Source: Robiginitomaculum sp.
Lineage (GTDB): Bacteria > Pseudomonadota > Alphaproteobacteria > Caulobacterales > Maricaulaceae
DNA length: 16,595 nucleotides
NCBI GenBank assembly: GCA_021647805.1
Contig: JAKITZ010000023.1
Location: 1 to 16,595, forward strand
Direction: 5' to 3'
The position numbers were made by a program, and so were the translations under genes. This document shows positions 5,901 through 13,691 of this stretch, one piece after another. The first letter of the stretch is position 1. Every line of letters starts with the position of its first letter. The notes under the pieces are model-generated. The model was not told the origin of the DNA. It saw only the letters and a list, made by a program, of their open reading frames with translations, and searched no databases.

Positions 5901-7508
5901 TTAGGTCTTGAGAACTCTTCGCAACGGATTGCGATCTTTTAGAATAATTTTCGCTGCATTGTGTCCCGGTGCGCCAGTAACGCCACCGCCGGGGTGGGTG
6001 CCAGCTCCGCACATATAAAGTCCTTTTATTGGTGCGCGGTAACTGCCATGTCCAAGAACCGGACGTGCCGACCATAATTGATCAATACTCATATTGCCGT
6101 GCATTATGTCGCCACCTATTAGGCCAAATTTATCTTCCAGCCCTTTTGGTGAAAGAATGCTTTGTGCCAAAATCGAAGCCTTGAACCCCGGAGCATATTG
6201 TTCAACTGTTGCGATTATCTGATCAGCGGCTCGTTGCTCTACTTTGTCCCAACATTGTCCATTTGATAGAACCGGCGCGAATTGCTGGCAAAACAAGCTG
6301 GCCACATGTTGCCCCTTGGGAGCGAGACTATCATCAATGATCGACGGTATTAGCATTTCAACAATAGGTTTTTTTGACCAGCCATAGGTTTTTGCATCGC
6401 TAAAGGCTTGATCCATATAATCCAGTGTCGGGGCGATAATTATTCCGCTTTGCAGATGCTCTGCCGCTTCTGGCTTGCAAGTAAACACGGGCAATTTCGA
6501 CAGCGCGACATTCATTCTAAAAGTACCAGATCCAGTTTGAAACGCCTTAATGCGCTTAACAAAATCGGCAGGCAAATCACTGGCGGATACCATTTGCTCA
6601 AATAACATTTTTGGCCCGACATTGGCCACCACCCGTTTGGCGAAGACTTCGCTGCCATCGTTCAAACGCAATCCAATTGCCTTATTATTCTCAACTAATA
6701 CCTGATCAACTGGCGAGTTTAGTGAAATTTCAACACCTAATTCTTCGCAAACCTTGGCCATTATTTGGGTGATTCTCCCCATGCCGCCAATTACATGTCC
6801 CCATGCACCTTTTTTACCGTTCACCTCGCCAAATACATGGTGCAACAAAACATACGCACTTCCCGGCGTGTCAGGGCTGGCATAATTGCCGACCACGGCG
6901 TCAAAGCCAAAGGCCGCTTTTACCGCCTCGCTTTCAAACCAGCTATCCAGATAACTGCGCGCGCTTTTGGTAAATAAATCCATCACATCACGTTTTTGCT
7001 GCAATGGTAGTTTGGTAAGTGGCAGCCCTTGCGCCACCAGAGAGCCAAGCGCGCCAATGCCGTCGCCAATGTTTGGCGGAGCTTTTAATGCCAGACTGCG
7101 CAAGACATCTGCCACACTCTCTAGTGCTGCATAATATTGCGGCAAAATATTAGCATCTGCTTGCGAGAATTTAGCAAACTGGAGCTGAGTGCGTTGTAAT
7201 CCGCCGCCCAGCATAAGGTAACCGCCGTCTTCTTGTGGTAGAAAATTGGAAACCGGCCGTTCGATTACTTCATACCCATGTTTTACCAATTGCATATCGG
7301 TTATGATTTTTGGCTGTAGCAGGCTTACCGTATAACTAGCCACCGAGTTTCTAAACCCCGGGTGAAACTCTTCTGTGACCGCCGCTCCACCGACAATGCC
7401 GCGCCGTTCAACTATGCGAACCTTAAATCCGGCTTTGGCCAGATAAAACGCGCAAACCAGACCATTGTGACCAGCCCCTATAATTACTGCATCATAGTTC
7501 TTTGTCAT
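5901..7508 (-). CDS. PYROXD2/phytoene desaturase-like FAD-dependent oxidoreductase
   Basis: A 535-aa flavoprotein. Seen: the N-terminal FAD-binding fold VIIGAGHNGLVCAFYLAKAG (GxGxxG at residues 11-16) ending in acidic Glu34 of VERR, then GGAAVTEEFHPGFRNS, a mid-protein GGMGRI motif, a VVANVGP segment, and the C-terminal FAD motif GLYMCGAGTHPGGGVTGAPG at 496-515. This is the layout of the NAD(P)/FAD-dependent oxidoreductases of the phytoene desaturase / PYROXD2 group. No other carotenoid gene is nearby, and the PYROXD2-like C-terminus with GAGTHPGGG makes a carotenoid role unlikely; the substrate is unknown. The start is backed by CGAGAAG about 5 bases upstream. The gene is monocistronic as far as can be seen, divergent from the glycan-phosphate transferase and abutting the phosphatase at the stop. 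Confidence 0.9.
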   Translation of the reverse strand: MTKNYDAVIIGAGHNGLVCAFYLAKAGFKVRIVERRGIVGGAAVTEEFHPGFRNSVASYTVSLLQPKIITDMQLVKHGYEVIERPVSNFLPQEDGGYLMLGGGLQRTQLQFAKFSQADANILPQYYAALESVADVLRSLALKAPPNIGDGIGALGSLVAQGLPLTKLPLQQKRDVMDLFTKSARSYLDSWFESEAVKAAFGFDAVVGNYASPDTPGSAYVLLHHVFGEVNGKKGAWGHVIGGMGRITQIMAKVCEELGVEISLNSPVDQVLVENNKAIGLRLNDGSEVFAKRVVANVGPKMLFEQMVSASDLPADFVKRIKAFQTGSGTFRMNVALSKLPVFTCKPEAAEHLQSGIIIAPTLDYMDQAFSDAKTYGWSKKPIVEMLIPSIIDDSLAPKGQHVASLFCQQFAPVLSNGQCWDKVEQRAADQIIATVEQYAPGFKASILAQSILSPKGLEDKFGLIGGDIMHGNMSIDQLWSARPVLGHGSYRAPIKGLYMCGAGTHPGGGVTGAPGHNAAKIILKDRNPLRRVLKT

Positions 7509-7664
7509 TTGCTTCTCGTTTTGACCTTGATTGATAGGGACTGTAGTAACATGAACTTTCCATGATATGACAAAGAGACATAGCTATAATCTGAAAACTA
7601 GGTTTCAAACACCCGTAATCTGCTTTAGGTTGGTTTGTACGGTAATTTAAGGAATGCAAATTAG
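7509..7664. promoter_or_regulatory. Divergent promoter region, oxidoreductase / MraY-WecA-family transferase
   Basis: This 156-bp gap separates two genes that start in opposite directions, so both promoters should lie here or just inside the genes. On the plus strand TATAAT occurs at 7585-7590, a perfect -10 hexamer, but no good -35 stands 16-18 bp before it. No equally clear pair was found on the minus strand. The Shine-Dalgarno-like AAGGA for the plus gene is at 7649-7653, an 11-base spacing that is a little long. Confidence 0.35.
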
Positions 7665-8693
7665 ATGATTGATCCTGACTTGTTGGTTGTACTTCCTGTT
7701 TTATTGCTGGTGGTCATTGTTTCGGTACTATCTGCAAAGCTGTTATCCAGATACAGTTTTCTGGCTATTCCCAATTCCCGTTCGGCGCATAAGCAACCGA
7801 TTGCCACAGCTGGCGGGTTGGCTTTATTGCTTGGCATTGGCGCTGGCTCAATATGGCTGTCGTTTAGTTCTGGTTTGATGGATAGCGAATATCCGATTTT
7901 ACTTGGTCTTTCATCTTTGGCTATGTTACTTGGGTTTTTTGATGATGCTTATGATATGTCGGCGAAGTTGAAATTTTCCCTGATCGGTGCTTTATCGTTG
8001 ATAATGGCGTTTCTTTTGGGGCCGGTGACAGTAATTCCATTTGATGCAGTGCAATTGCAATTGCCATGGGTGATTGCCATGACTGGTACTGCTTTGTTTG
8101 TGTTTACTTTGATCAACTCAGTAAATTTCATTGATGGTTCTGACGGGGCAATCCCGCTTAGCGCCTTTGCTGCGGCAATTATTATGGTGATATTGGCAGG
8201 CAAGTTTGAAGTTTGGCCTGTATTTTGGTCGTCAATATTGCTGGCCTGCGCTCTTGGCGGGTTTTTGCCATTTAATATGCCTAAGGCTAAGGTTTTTTTA
8301 GGCGATACCGGATCATTATTTATCGGTAGCTGGTTTGCAGGAACTGCTTTGATTTTGATAGTAGAAGGGCCGCCAGCGGTTTTGTGGTTAATGCCATTAT
8401 TGTTCATGCCGTATTTGTCTGATGTATTACTAACCATGGCTTGGCGGTTGTTAAAAAAGCAAAACTTGCTGTCGGCGCACAATGATCATCTGTATCAATG
8501 GATGATTAAGGGCGGTAAATCTCACCGCCAAGTAGCTATCTGGTTGATGGTGCAAATAATTGCCGCTGGCTCGATGGCAATGTTGTTTAGTATTTCTGCA
8601 ACCAGTGCGTTTTTAGGTTTTTCAGCGGCAGCCAGTTTGGCTTTGTTGATACATTTACAGGTTCGTAAAAGTAGTGGACAAGAACGATACTAA
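7665..8693 (+). CDS. MraY/WecA-family glycosyl-1-phosphate transferase
   Basis: An integral membrane protein of 342 aa with about ten hydrophobic helices. It is expected to transfer a sugar 1-phosphate from a UDP-sugar to undecaprenyl phosphate, the first step of a surface glycan such as O-antigen. Seen motifs: RSAHKQPIATAGG at 39-51; FFDDAYD at 91-97, the Asp pair; NSVNFIDGSDG at 151-161 (usually NFxDGxDG); FLGDTGS at 211-217; and HNDHLYQ at 272-278, the His-rich UDP-sugar loop of the WecA/WbpL branch. This last loop and the absence of peptidoglycan neighbours argue against MraY itself. The start ATG at 7665 follows AAGGA by 11 bases. The stop overlaps the polyprenyl synthase stop on the other strand. 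No other glycan gene is in view, so the sugar cannot be named. Confidence 0.92.
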   Translation: MIDPDLLVVLPVLLLVVIVSVLSAKLLSRYSFLAIPNSRSAHKQPIATAGGLALLLGIGAGSIWLSFSSGLMDSEYPILLGLSSLAMLLGFFDDAYDMSAKLKFSLIGALSLIMAFLLGPVTVIPFDAVQLQLPWVIAMTGTALFVFTLINSVNFIDGSDGAIPLSAFAAAIIMVILAGKFEVWPVFWSSILLACALGGFLPFNMPKAKVFLGDTGSLFIGSWFAGTALILIVEGPPAVLWLMPLLFMPYLSDVLLTMAWRLLKKQNLLSAHNDHLYQWMIKGGKSHRQVAIWLMVQIIAAGSMAMLFSISATSAFLGFSAAASLALLIHLQVRKSSGQERY

Positions 8694-9697
8694 GAGCGCC
8701 GCTGTACCAGAAAATCACATAATTCCATCAGGCAATTTCGAATCGAACTATCGCTAAATATTTCCAGAGAGGTTTGTGCCTGCAAAGCAAACTTGCGTGC
8801 CTGTGATAAGGCTTCTTCTAACGCACCGCTTTGATTGATTAGTCTGGTAGCTTTTGCAAGATCATCATCATTTCGTGTGTCGGCACTTAAAATCTGTTGC
8901 CACCATTTTTGGGTATTGGTATCTGCTTGGCGATAAGCAAGCAGCAATGGCAAGGTAAGTTTGCCTTCGCGAAAATCATCGCCGGTGTGTTTGCCAAGTA
9001 CATCATCATGGCCGTTATAATCAAGCGTGTCATCGATTAGTTGAAACGCTAGGCCGAGACTGCGACCAAATTTGTCTAATGCTTGTTGCTGTTGTTCTGT
9101 ACTATTGGCAATTACCGCCGAGACACTGGCCGCCGCCGCGAACAGTTCTGCTGTTTTGGCCTCAATAATTTGCATATATTCTTTGATCGGTAAATCTACA
9201 TTACCGATGACAGCTAATTGATGTACTTCGCCCTCGGCAATTACCGCCGAAGCTTTAGAGAGAATACCCAACACCCCAATATGTCCGGTTTCAACCATTA
9301 GTGAAAATGATCTAGCAAACAGAAAATCACCAACTAATATGCTGGCAGAATTTCCCCAAAGCCGATTGGCTGCGGTTTTTCCGCGCCGTAATTCGGAACC
9401 ATCAACAATATCGTCGTGTAATAATGTGGCCGAATGAATGAACTCTACTGCGGTGGCCAACTTGATGGGGTTGTCACCGCTAACCCCTAGCATTTGTGAG
9501 GTGGCCAGAGTTATCATTGGCCTCAGTCTTTTGCCGCCGGCATCTACAAGATGGGCGGCTAAGTCGGGGATCATACCGATCGGGCTTTGCATTCGTTCAG
9601 CAATCAGGTCATTGACTTGCGACATACCATTTTCAACCAATGAAGCTAATTGCTCTATTGGTTGTTTTTGGTCAGTTTTTTTTAACGGAATGCCCAC
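8690..9697 (-). CDS. ispB: Long-chain polyprenyl diphosphate synthase (octa/decaprenyl type)
   Basis: This cytoplasmic enzyme extends farnesyl or similar diphosphates with isopentenyl diphosphate, most likely to make the ubiquinone side chain. In the 335-aa product, AGGKRLRPM (53-61), the first Asp-rich motif LLHDDIVDGSELRRG (DDIVD at 95-99), KTAELFAAA (181-189) and the second Asp-rich motif DDTLDY (222-227) are seen. The residue five before the first DD is Ala90, small, as in long-chain synthases. Chain length (for example Q10) is not readable. I choose the GTG at 9695-9697 because GAGGGG lies 4-9 bases upstream and the family homology begins right there. A longer in-frame ATG at 9868 would add 57 codons lacking family similarity, would cover the promoter, and would overlap the neighbour gene on the other strand. 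It may use the promoter at 9731-9759. Confidence 0.93.
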   Translation of the reverse strand: MGIPLKKTDQKQPIEQLASLVENGMSQVNDLIAERMQSPIGMIPDLAAHLVDAGGKRLRPMITLATSQMLGVSGDNPIKLATAVEFIHSATLLHDDIVDGSELRRGKTAANRLWGNSASILVGDFLFARSFSLMVETGHIGVLGILSKASAVIAEGEVHQLAVIGNVDLPIKEYMQIIEAKTAELFAAAASVSAVIANSTEQQQQALDKFGRSLGLAFQLIDDTLDYNGHDDVLGKHTGDDFREGKLTLPLLLAYRQADTNTQKWWQQILSADTRNDDDLAKATRLINQSGALEEALSQARKFALQAQTSLEIFSDSSIRNCLMELCDFLVQRRS

Positions 9698-9730
9698 TTT
9701 GCCCCTCGCAAATCTGCAATTTTCTACAGT

Positions 9731-9759
9731 GTTATACAAACTGCTTGTTTGCTTGCCAA
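9731..9759 (-). promoter_or_regulatory. Sigma70-like promoter for the polyprenyl diphosphate synthase gene
   Basis: On the minus strand the sequence has TTGGCA (plus 9754-9759), 17 bases, then TATAAC (plus 9731-9736). Both hexamers match the E. coli-type consensus in 5 of 6 positions and the spacing is ideal. Transcription would start around 9724, leaving a leader of about 27 bases before the GTG start. The -35 hexamer lies in the middle of a palindrome at 9748-9764. Confidence 0.6.
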
Positions 9760-9764
9760 GCAAA
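9748..9764. repeat. 17-nt palindrome, candidate operator between ispB and TrmN6-like gene
   Basis: TTTGCTTGCCAAGCAAA has 8-bp perfect arms about one central base. It covers the minus-strand -35 element (TTGGCA) and, being symmetric, also offers TTGCCA (9753-9758) to the plus strand. Its size and position fit the binding site of a dimeric regulator. No regulator gene is in the window. As a transcript it could form only a hairpin with a one-base loop, so a DNA site is more likely. Confidence 0.5.
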
Positions 9765-9814
9765 TCAATGTGATATGTGTAAACGGTAGGAAAAGTTGAA
9801 CAAGGGGCAGGTTG

Positions 9815-10549
9815 GTGAATGAGCTGGAAATACCGTTCTTTATGGACGGAGCTTTGCGGATCGCTCAAGGAAAGGGATATCGCGCTGGAATGGACGCGTG
9901 TTTGCTGGCCGCAGCAATACAGGTAAAAGGCGCAAGTAAAGTATTAGAGCTTGGCTCAGGTGCTGGTACGGTTCTTTTATGTGCAGCATGGCATAATAAA
10001 TCAGCCGATTTTACCGGTGTTGAAAAGCAAGCCCATTTAGTTGAACTGGCGATGGATAATATCGCGCGCAATAAATTGAACGATAGAGTGTCGGTCAAAC
10101 AAGGCGATATTGCAAATTTGCAAGAAATTATCGCTAGAGACAGCATTGATCATGTTTTTTTTAATCCGCCATTTCAAGATGATGCCAGCAAAGGCAATAT
10201 CCCGGCCAAAGGGCGCGATACGGCGTTTGTTGCTGATGCTTCGGGACTAAAGGTATGGATCACGCAAGGTATTTCCGTCTTAAAGAGCAGAGGGTATATG
10301 ACTTTGATCCATCGGGCGGAGTATGTTGATGAAATACTTAGCCTGTTAAATCTTGTATGTGGCGATATTCATGTTTTACCAATATTGCCAAGAGTTGGTA
10401 ATAATGCCCACCGTGTGTTGATTAGAGGTAGAAAAGGCTCGCGAGCTACGGCTACTTTATGCGCACCTTTAGTGCTGCATGAAAATGATAAACAGCATAC
10501 AGACCTTGCTGATGCTATATTACGGGGTAAACAGGCACTGGTGTTTTAA
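9815..10549 (+). CDS. TrmN6-like tRNA1(Val) (adenine37-N6)-methyltransferase
   Basis: A class I S-adenosylmethionine-dependent N6-adenine methyltransferase of 244 aa, probably modifying a tRNA in the cytoplasm. Seen: RAGMDACLLAA near residues 23-33 (the family's G-x-D-x-x-L-L block), ELGSGAGT at 45-52 as SAM-binding motif I, GVE at 68-70 as the acidic motif II, and FFNPPF at 115-120, the catalytic NPPY-type loop of amino-group methylases. These match E. coli YfiC/TrmN and its alphaproteobacterial relatives. The start is a non-ATG codon. AAGGGG at 9802-9807 is 7 bases before GTG 9815 and 4 before TTG 9812, so I prefer GTG. The next gene, glyQ, follows on the same strand after about 53 bases, with no strong terminator between them. 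tRNA target is inferred from the family. Confidence 0.86.
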   Translation: MNELEIPFFMDGALRIAQGKGYRAGMDACLLAAAIQVKGASKVLELGSGAGTVLLCAAWHNKSADFTGVEKQAHLVELAMDNIARNKLNDRVSVKQGDIANLQEIIARDSIDHVFFNPPFQDDASKGNIPAKGRDTAFVADASGLKVWITQGISVLKSRGYMTLIHRAEYVDEILSLLNLVCGDIHVLPILPRVGNNAHRVLIRGRKGSRATATLCAPLVLHENDKQHTDLADAILRGKQALVF

Positions 10550-10602
10550 TAAAAAAACGCTACAAACCGTTTTACTTATTATTTTTGGACGCTGGCAATT
10601 CG

Positions 10603-11478
10603 ATGAACAAGATGAAGAAACAACCACTTTGTTTTCAGGATTTGATTCTGACTTTGCAACAATATTGGGCTGATCAAGGTTGTGTGATATTACAACCACA
10701 TGATTTAGAGGTCGGCGCCGGCACATTACATCCGGCAACTACTTTGCGATCTTTGGGGACAAAGCCGTGGAACACCGCTTATGTGCAACCGTGTCGCCGT
10801 CCAGCCGATGGCCGATATGGTGAAAATCCGAATCGGTTACAGCATTATTACCAGTTTCAGGTTTTGCTAAAACCCAGCCCGGATAATTTGCAAGAATTAT
10901 ACTTAAAAAGCCTTGCGGCGATTGGCATTGATATGGGTTTGCATGATGTGCGTTTTGTTGAGGACGATTGGGAAAACCCGACCGTTGGCGCGTGGGGTTT
11001 GGGCTGGGAGGTCTGGTGCGATGGCATGGAGATCAGCCAGTTTACTTATTTCCAGCAAGTTGGTGGTCTAGAGGTTAATCCAGTGTCTGGCGAGCTAACT
11101 TATGGGCTGGAGCGTTTGGCGACTTATGTGCAAGGTGTGGACAGCATTTATGATCTGGCGTTTAACAATGATGGCGTTAGCTATGGCGATGTGTTCCAAG
11201 AAAACGAACGTCAGTTCTCACATTTTAATTTTCATCATGCGGATACGCAAATGTTCACCCGCTGGTTTGCTGATGCCGAAGCGCAATGTAATTTATTGTT
11301 AGAGAAAAACTTGCCGCTTCCGGCTTATGATTTTGTACTAAAAGCCTCTCATGCGTTTAATATTCTTGATGCCAGAGGGGTGGTTTCGGCCACGGAACGC
11401 GCCAGCTTCATAAAACGGGTTCGTGATCTAGCCAAGGGTTGTGCCAACGCTTGGGTAGAGCTTGAGGAGGCAGGGTGA
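10603..11478 (+). CDS. glyQ: Glycine--tRNA ligase alpha subunit GlyQ
   Basis: The alpha subunit of the alpha2beta2 glycyl-tRNA synthetase activates glycine and charges tRNA-Gly together with GlyS. The 291-aa product has the family sequence nearly throughout: CFQDLILTLQQYWADQGCVI near the N-terminus, then HPATTLRSLG, NTAYVQPCRRPADGRYGENP, HHYYQFQ-type region LQHYYQFQVLLKP, DDWENPTVGAWGLGWEVW, EISQFTYFQQVGG and ELTYGLERLA. Start choice: ATG 10603 is preferred; ATG 10612 and an upstream TTG 10585 are in frame, and none has a strong Shine-Dalgarno sequence. Low ribosome-site strength may mean coupling to the upstream methyltransferase gene. The TGA stop shares a base with the glyS ATG. Confidence 0.96.
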   Translation: MNKMKKQPLCFQDLILTLQQYWADQGCVILQPHDLEVGAGTLHPATTLRSLGTKPWNTAYVQPCRRPADGRYGENPNRLQHYYQFQVLLKPSPDNLQELYLKSLAAIGIDMGLHDVRFVEDDWENPTVGAWGLGWEVWCDGMEISQFTYFQQVGGLEVNPVSGELTYGLERLATYVQGVDSIYDLAFNNDGVSYGDVFQENERQFSHFNFHHADTQMFTRWFADAEAQCNLLLEKNLPLPAYDFVLKASHAFNILDARGVVSATERASFIKRVRDLAKGCANAWVELEEAG

Positions 11479-13673
11479 TGGCTGAATTATTGCTTGAAAT
11501 ATTCTCAGAAGAAATTCCAGCGCGGATGCAGGTTAAAGCTGCCGCTAATTTGGGGCGTTTGCTGTCCAAATCCTTAAACGACGCTGGCTTTGAATTTACC
11601 GATATACAAACTTTTTCCGGGCCGCGCCGCTTGACTTTGGTGATTGCTGATCTGCCAGAAAAATCCCCAGATGTAACCGAGGAGCGCAAAGGCCCAAGGG
11701 TTGGCGCACCAGAGCAAGCAATGGCCGGGTTTTTACGCGGAGCTGGCGTTACACAAGAGCAATGCGAACAGCGTGAGGACAAAAAAGGCAAGTTTTGGGT
11801 AGCAAAACTGCACAAACCCGGACGCAGCGCATTGGATGTTTTGGCTGAAGCCATACCGCAAATAATGGCCAGTTTTCCTTGGCCGAAATCGATGAAATGG
11901 GGATCGGGTAATTTTCGCTGGGTGCGGCCTTTGCACAGCATTATTTGTTTGTTTGATGGCAAAGTCGTACCGTTTGAGGTGGCTGGAGTGCAGTCCGGTA
12001 ATCAAACCTCTGGTCACCGTATTATGGGGCAGGGGGCGTTTGAAGTTTCTTCTTTTGCTGATTACCAAGAGCAATTAGAGGGCGCGGGGCATGTCTTGCT
12101 TGATGCGGCTGATCGTAAAGCAAAAATTGCACAACAAATTACCGAAATTTGCCAAACAGAAGGGCTTTCTTTGGTTGAAGATGAAGGTTTGCTTGACGAA
12201 GTTGCCGGTCTGGCCGAATGGCCGGTGACACTATTGGGGCAAATGGACAAGGAATTTCTTGACCTGCCACCAGAAGTGATCACGCTTTCGATGGCCAAGC
12301 ACCAAAAATATTTTTCAGTAAACAATGCCAAAACCGGTAAATTAGCACCAAACTTTCTGGTGGTGGCGAATTTAGATGCGCCTGATGGCGGCAAAGCCAT
12401 AGTTAGCGGCAATCAACGGGTTCTAACCGCGCGTTTGGCTGATGCTAGGCACTTTTGGGATACGGATCGCCAGCAAACTTTGGAAAGCCGCATTGATGCT
12501 TTGCGCGATGTGGTATTTCATCAAAAACTCGGCAGTGTCTATGATAAGGCGATGCGAGTGGCGGCTCTGGCCGAAGAACTTGCGCCCTTGGTTGGCGCTG
12601 ATCCTAAGCTGGCAAAACGCGCGGCCATGTTGGCTAAAGCTGATCTCACTACGCAAATGGTGGTCGAATTTACTTCATTGCAGGGTGTAATGGGTCGTTA
12701 TTACGCACTGGCTGATGGCGAAGAGAAACCGGTGGCAGATGCCATTGCCGATCATTACAAACCACAAGGCCCTACCGACCAAGTACCCACCGATCCGGTA
12801 AGTATCGCCGTAGCACTGGCTGATAAACTGGATACGCTTGTTGGGTTTTGGGCAATTGACGAAAAACCCACTGGCAGCAAAGACCCCTATGCTTTAAGGC
12901 GTGCGGCGTTGGGGGGGATCCGGTTAGTGTTGGGGAATGAAGTCCGGTTGGACATCTCACATATTGTGAAGTCTCATTTTCTTTATGAAATTGATATTTC
13001 TGGTAATGGTGAGGACGATGGAGATGGTTGGGGCTTTGGCGGACGCTGGAGAACCTTCATTGAAAAAGGGTTATCTGAATCAGGTGGTGGTTTTGGAGGT
13101 GGAGCAGACGAAAAAGATGCTTTCTTTGCAGAGTTAGCTGATGATTACACTGCTAACCTCCTTTCCTTTTTCCATGACCGTCTCAAAGTCCACCTTCGTG
13201 ATTCCGGTATTCGCCATGATTTGATTGATGCGGTTTTGACACCTGATGCAGATGATCTGGTGTTGATTGTGGATCGTGTGAAAGCGTTATCGGAATTCTT
13301 GGAAACTTCCGATGGGACACAATTACTGGCTGGAACCAAGCGCGCTGCTAATATTGTCAAAGCCGAGCATAAAAAAACCAAACAGGAAATTTCTGGCGAA
13401 GTAGATGAAAACCTTTTGACTGCACCGCAGGAAAAAGCTCTGTATGCAGCATTGCAAACTGCCAGTAAACAAGCAGCCGAAGCGATCAAAGTCGAAGATT
13501 ATACTGCTGCCATGGCTGCGCTTGCACCGTTGCGCCAACCGATTGATGCATTTTTTGATGCGGTGATGGTAAATGATGATGATCCTGCTATTCGGCAAAA
13601 TCGTTTGCGATTGCTTAGCGGTATAGGCGAAGCACTTGCCCCGGTGGCAGATTTTGACAAAATTTCCGGTTAA
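11478..13673 (+). CDS. glyS: Glycine--tRNA ligase beta subunit GlyS
   Basis: The beta subunit binds tRNA-Gly. The 731-aa product begins MAELLLEIFSEEIPARMQ, followed by FSGPRRLTLVI, KSMKWGSGNFRWVRPLHSI, TLSMAKHQKYF, a HD-like region with RAAMLAKADLTTQMVVEFTS and LQGVMGRYYA, LADKLDTLVGFW, DPYALRRAALGGIRL, and a C-terminal anticodon-binding (DALR-like) part ending NRLRLLSGI. All are family marks in order. It is longer than E. coli GlyS (689 aa), in part because of a Gly/Asp-rich insertion at about residues 507-547. I choose ATG 11478, seven bases after GAGGAGG, so that glyQ and glyS overlap as TGATG and should be translationally coupled; GTG 11475 is an alternative one codon longer. ppdK follows 18 bases later. 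Confidence 0.96.
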   Translation: MAELLLEIFSEEIPARMQVKAAANLGRLLSKSLNDAGFEFTDIQTFSGPRRLTLVIADLPEKSPDVTEERKGPRVGAPEQAMAGFLRGAGVTQEQCEQREDKKGKFWVAKLHKPGRSALDVLAEAIPQIMASFPWPKSMKWGSGNFRWVRPLHSIICLFDGKVVPFEVAGVQSGNQTSGHRIMGQGAFEVSSFADYQEQLEGAGHVLLDAADRKAKIAQQITEICQTEGLSLVEDEGLLDEVAGLAEWPVTLLGQMDKEFLDLPPEVITLSMAKHQKYFSVNNAKTGKLAPNFLVVANLDAPDGGKAIVSGNQRVLTARLADARHFWDTDRQQTLESRIDALRDVVFHQKLGSVYDKAMRVAALAEELAPLVGADPKLAKRAAMLAKADLTTQMVVEFTSLQGVMGRYYALADGEEKPVADAIADHYKPQGPTDQVPTDPVSIAVALADKLDTLVGFWAIDEKPTGSKDPYALRRAALGGIRLVLGNEVRLDISHIVKSHFLYEIDISGNGEDDGDGWGFGGRWRTFIEKGLSESGGGFGGGADEKDAFFAELADDYTANLLSFFHDRLKVHLRDSGIRHDLIDAVLTPDADDLVLIVDRVKALSEFLETSDGTQLLAGTKRAANIVKAEHKKTKQEISGEVDENLLTAPQEKALYAALQTASKQAAEAIKVEDYTAAMAALAPLRQPIDAFFDAVMVNDDDPAIRQNRLRLLSGIGEALAPVADFDKISG

Positions 13674-13691
13674 TAGATTAGGCGTAACGAT

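Noticed and set aside
5901..7508. Carotenoid biosynthesis gene (phytoene desaturase)
   Set aside because: Only the general FAD fold is shared; the C-terminus is PYROXD2-like and there is no phytoene synthase or cyclase nearby. The polyprenyl synthase in the window has long-chain, quinone-type features.
7654..7668. Four-codon leader ORF (ATG CAA ATT AGA TGA) overlapping the start of the glycan-phosphate transferase
   Set aside because: The AAGGA ribosome site touches its ATG with no spacing, so it could hardly be translated; probably chance.
7949..8482. 177-codon minus-strand frame within the MraY/WecA-family gene
   Set aside because: It is antisense to conserved membrane-protein motifs and has the composition of a shadow frame.
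9698..9868. N-terminal extension of 57 codons on the polyprenyl synthase, from ATG 9868
   Set aside because: It has no family similarity, covers the promoter hexamers and palindrome, and overlaps the start of the divergent methyltransferase gene. GTG 9697 has a good Shine-Dalgarno sequence.
10552..10574. AAAACG...CGTTTT hairpin between the methyltransferase gene and glyQ as a terminator
   Set aside because: Only six weak pairs with no T-tract on the plus strand; read-through into glyQ is more likely.
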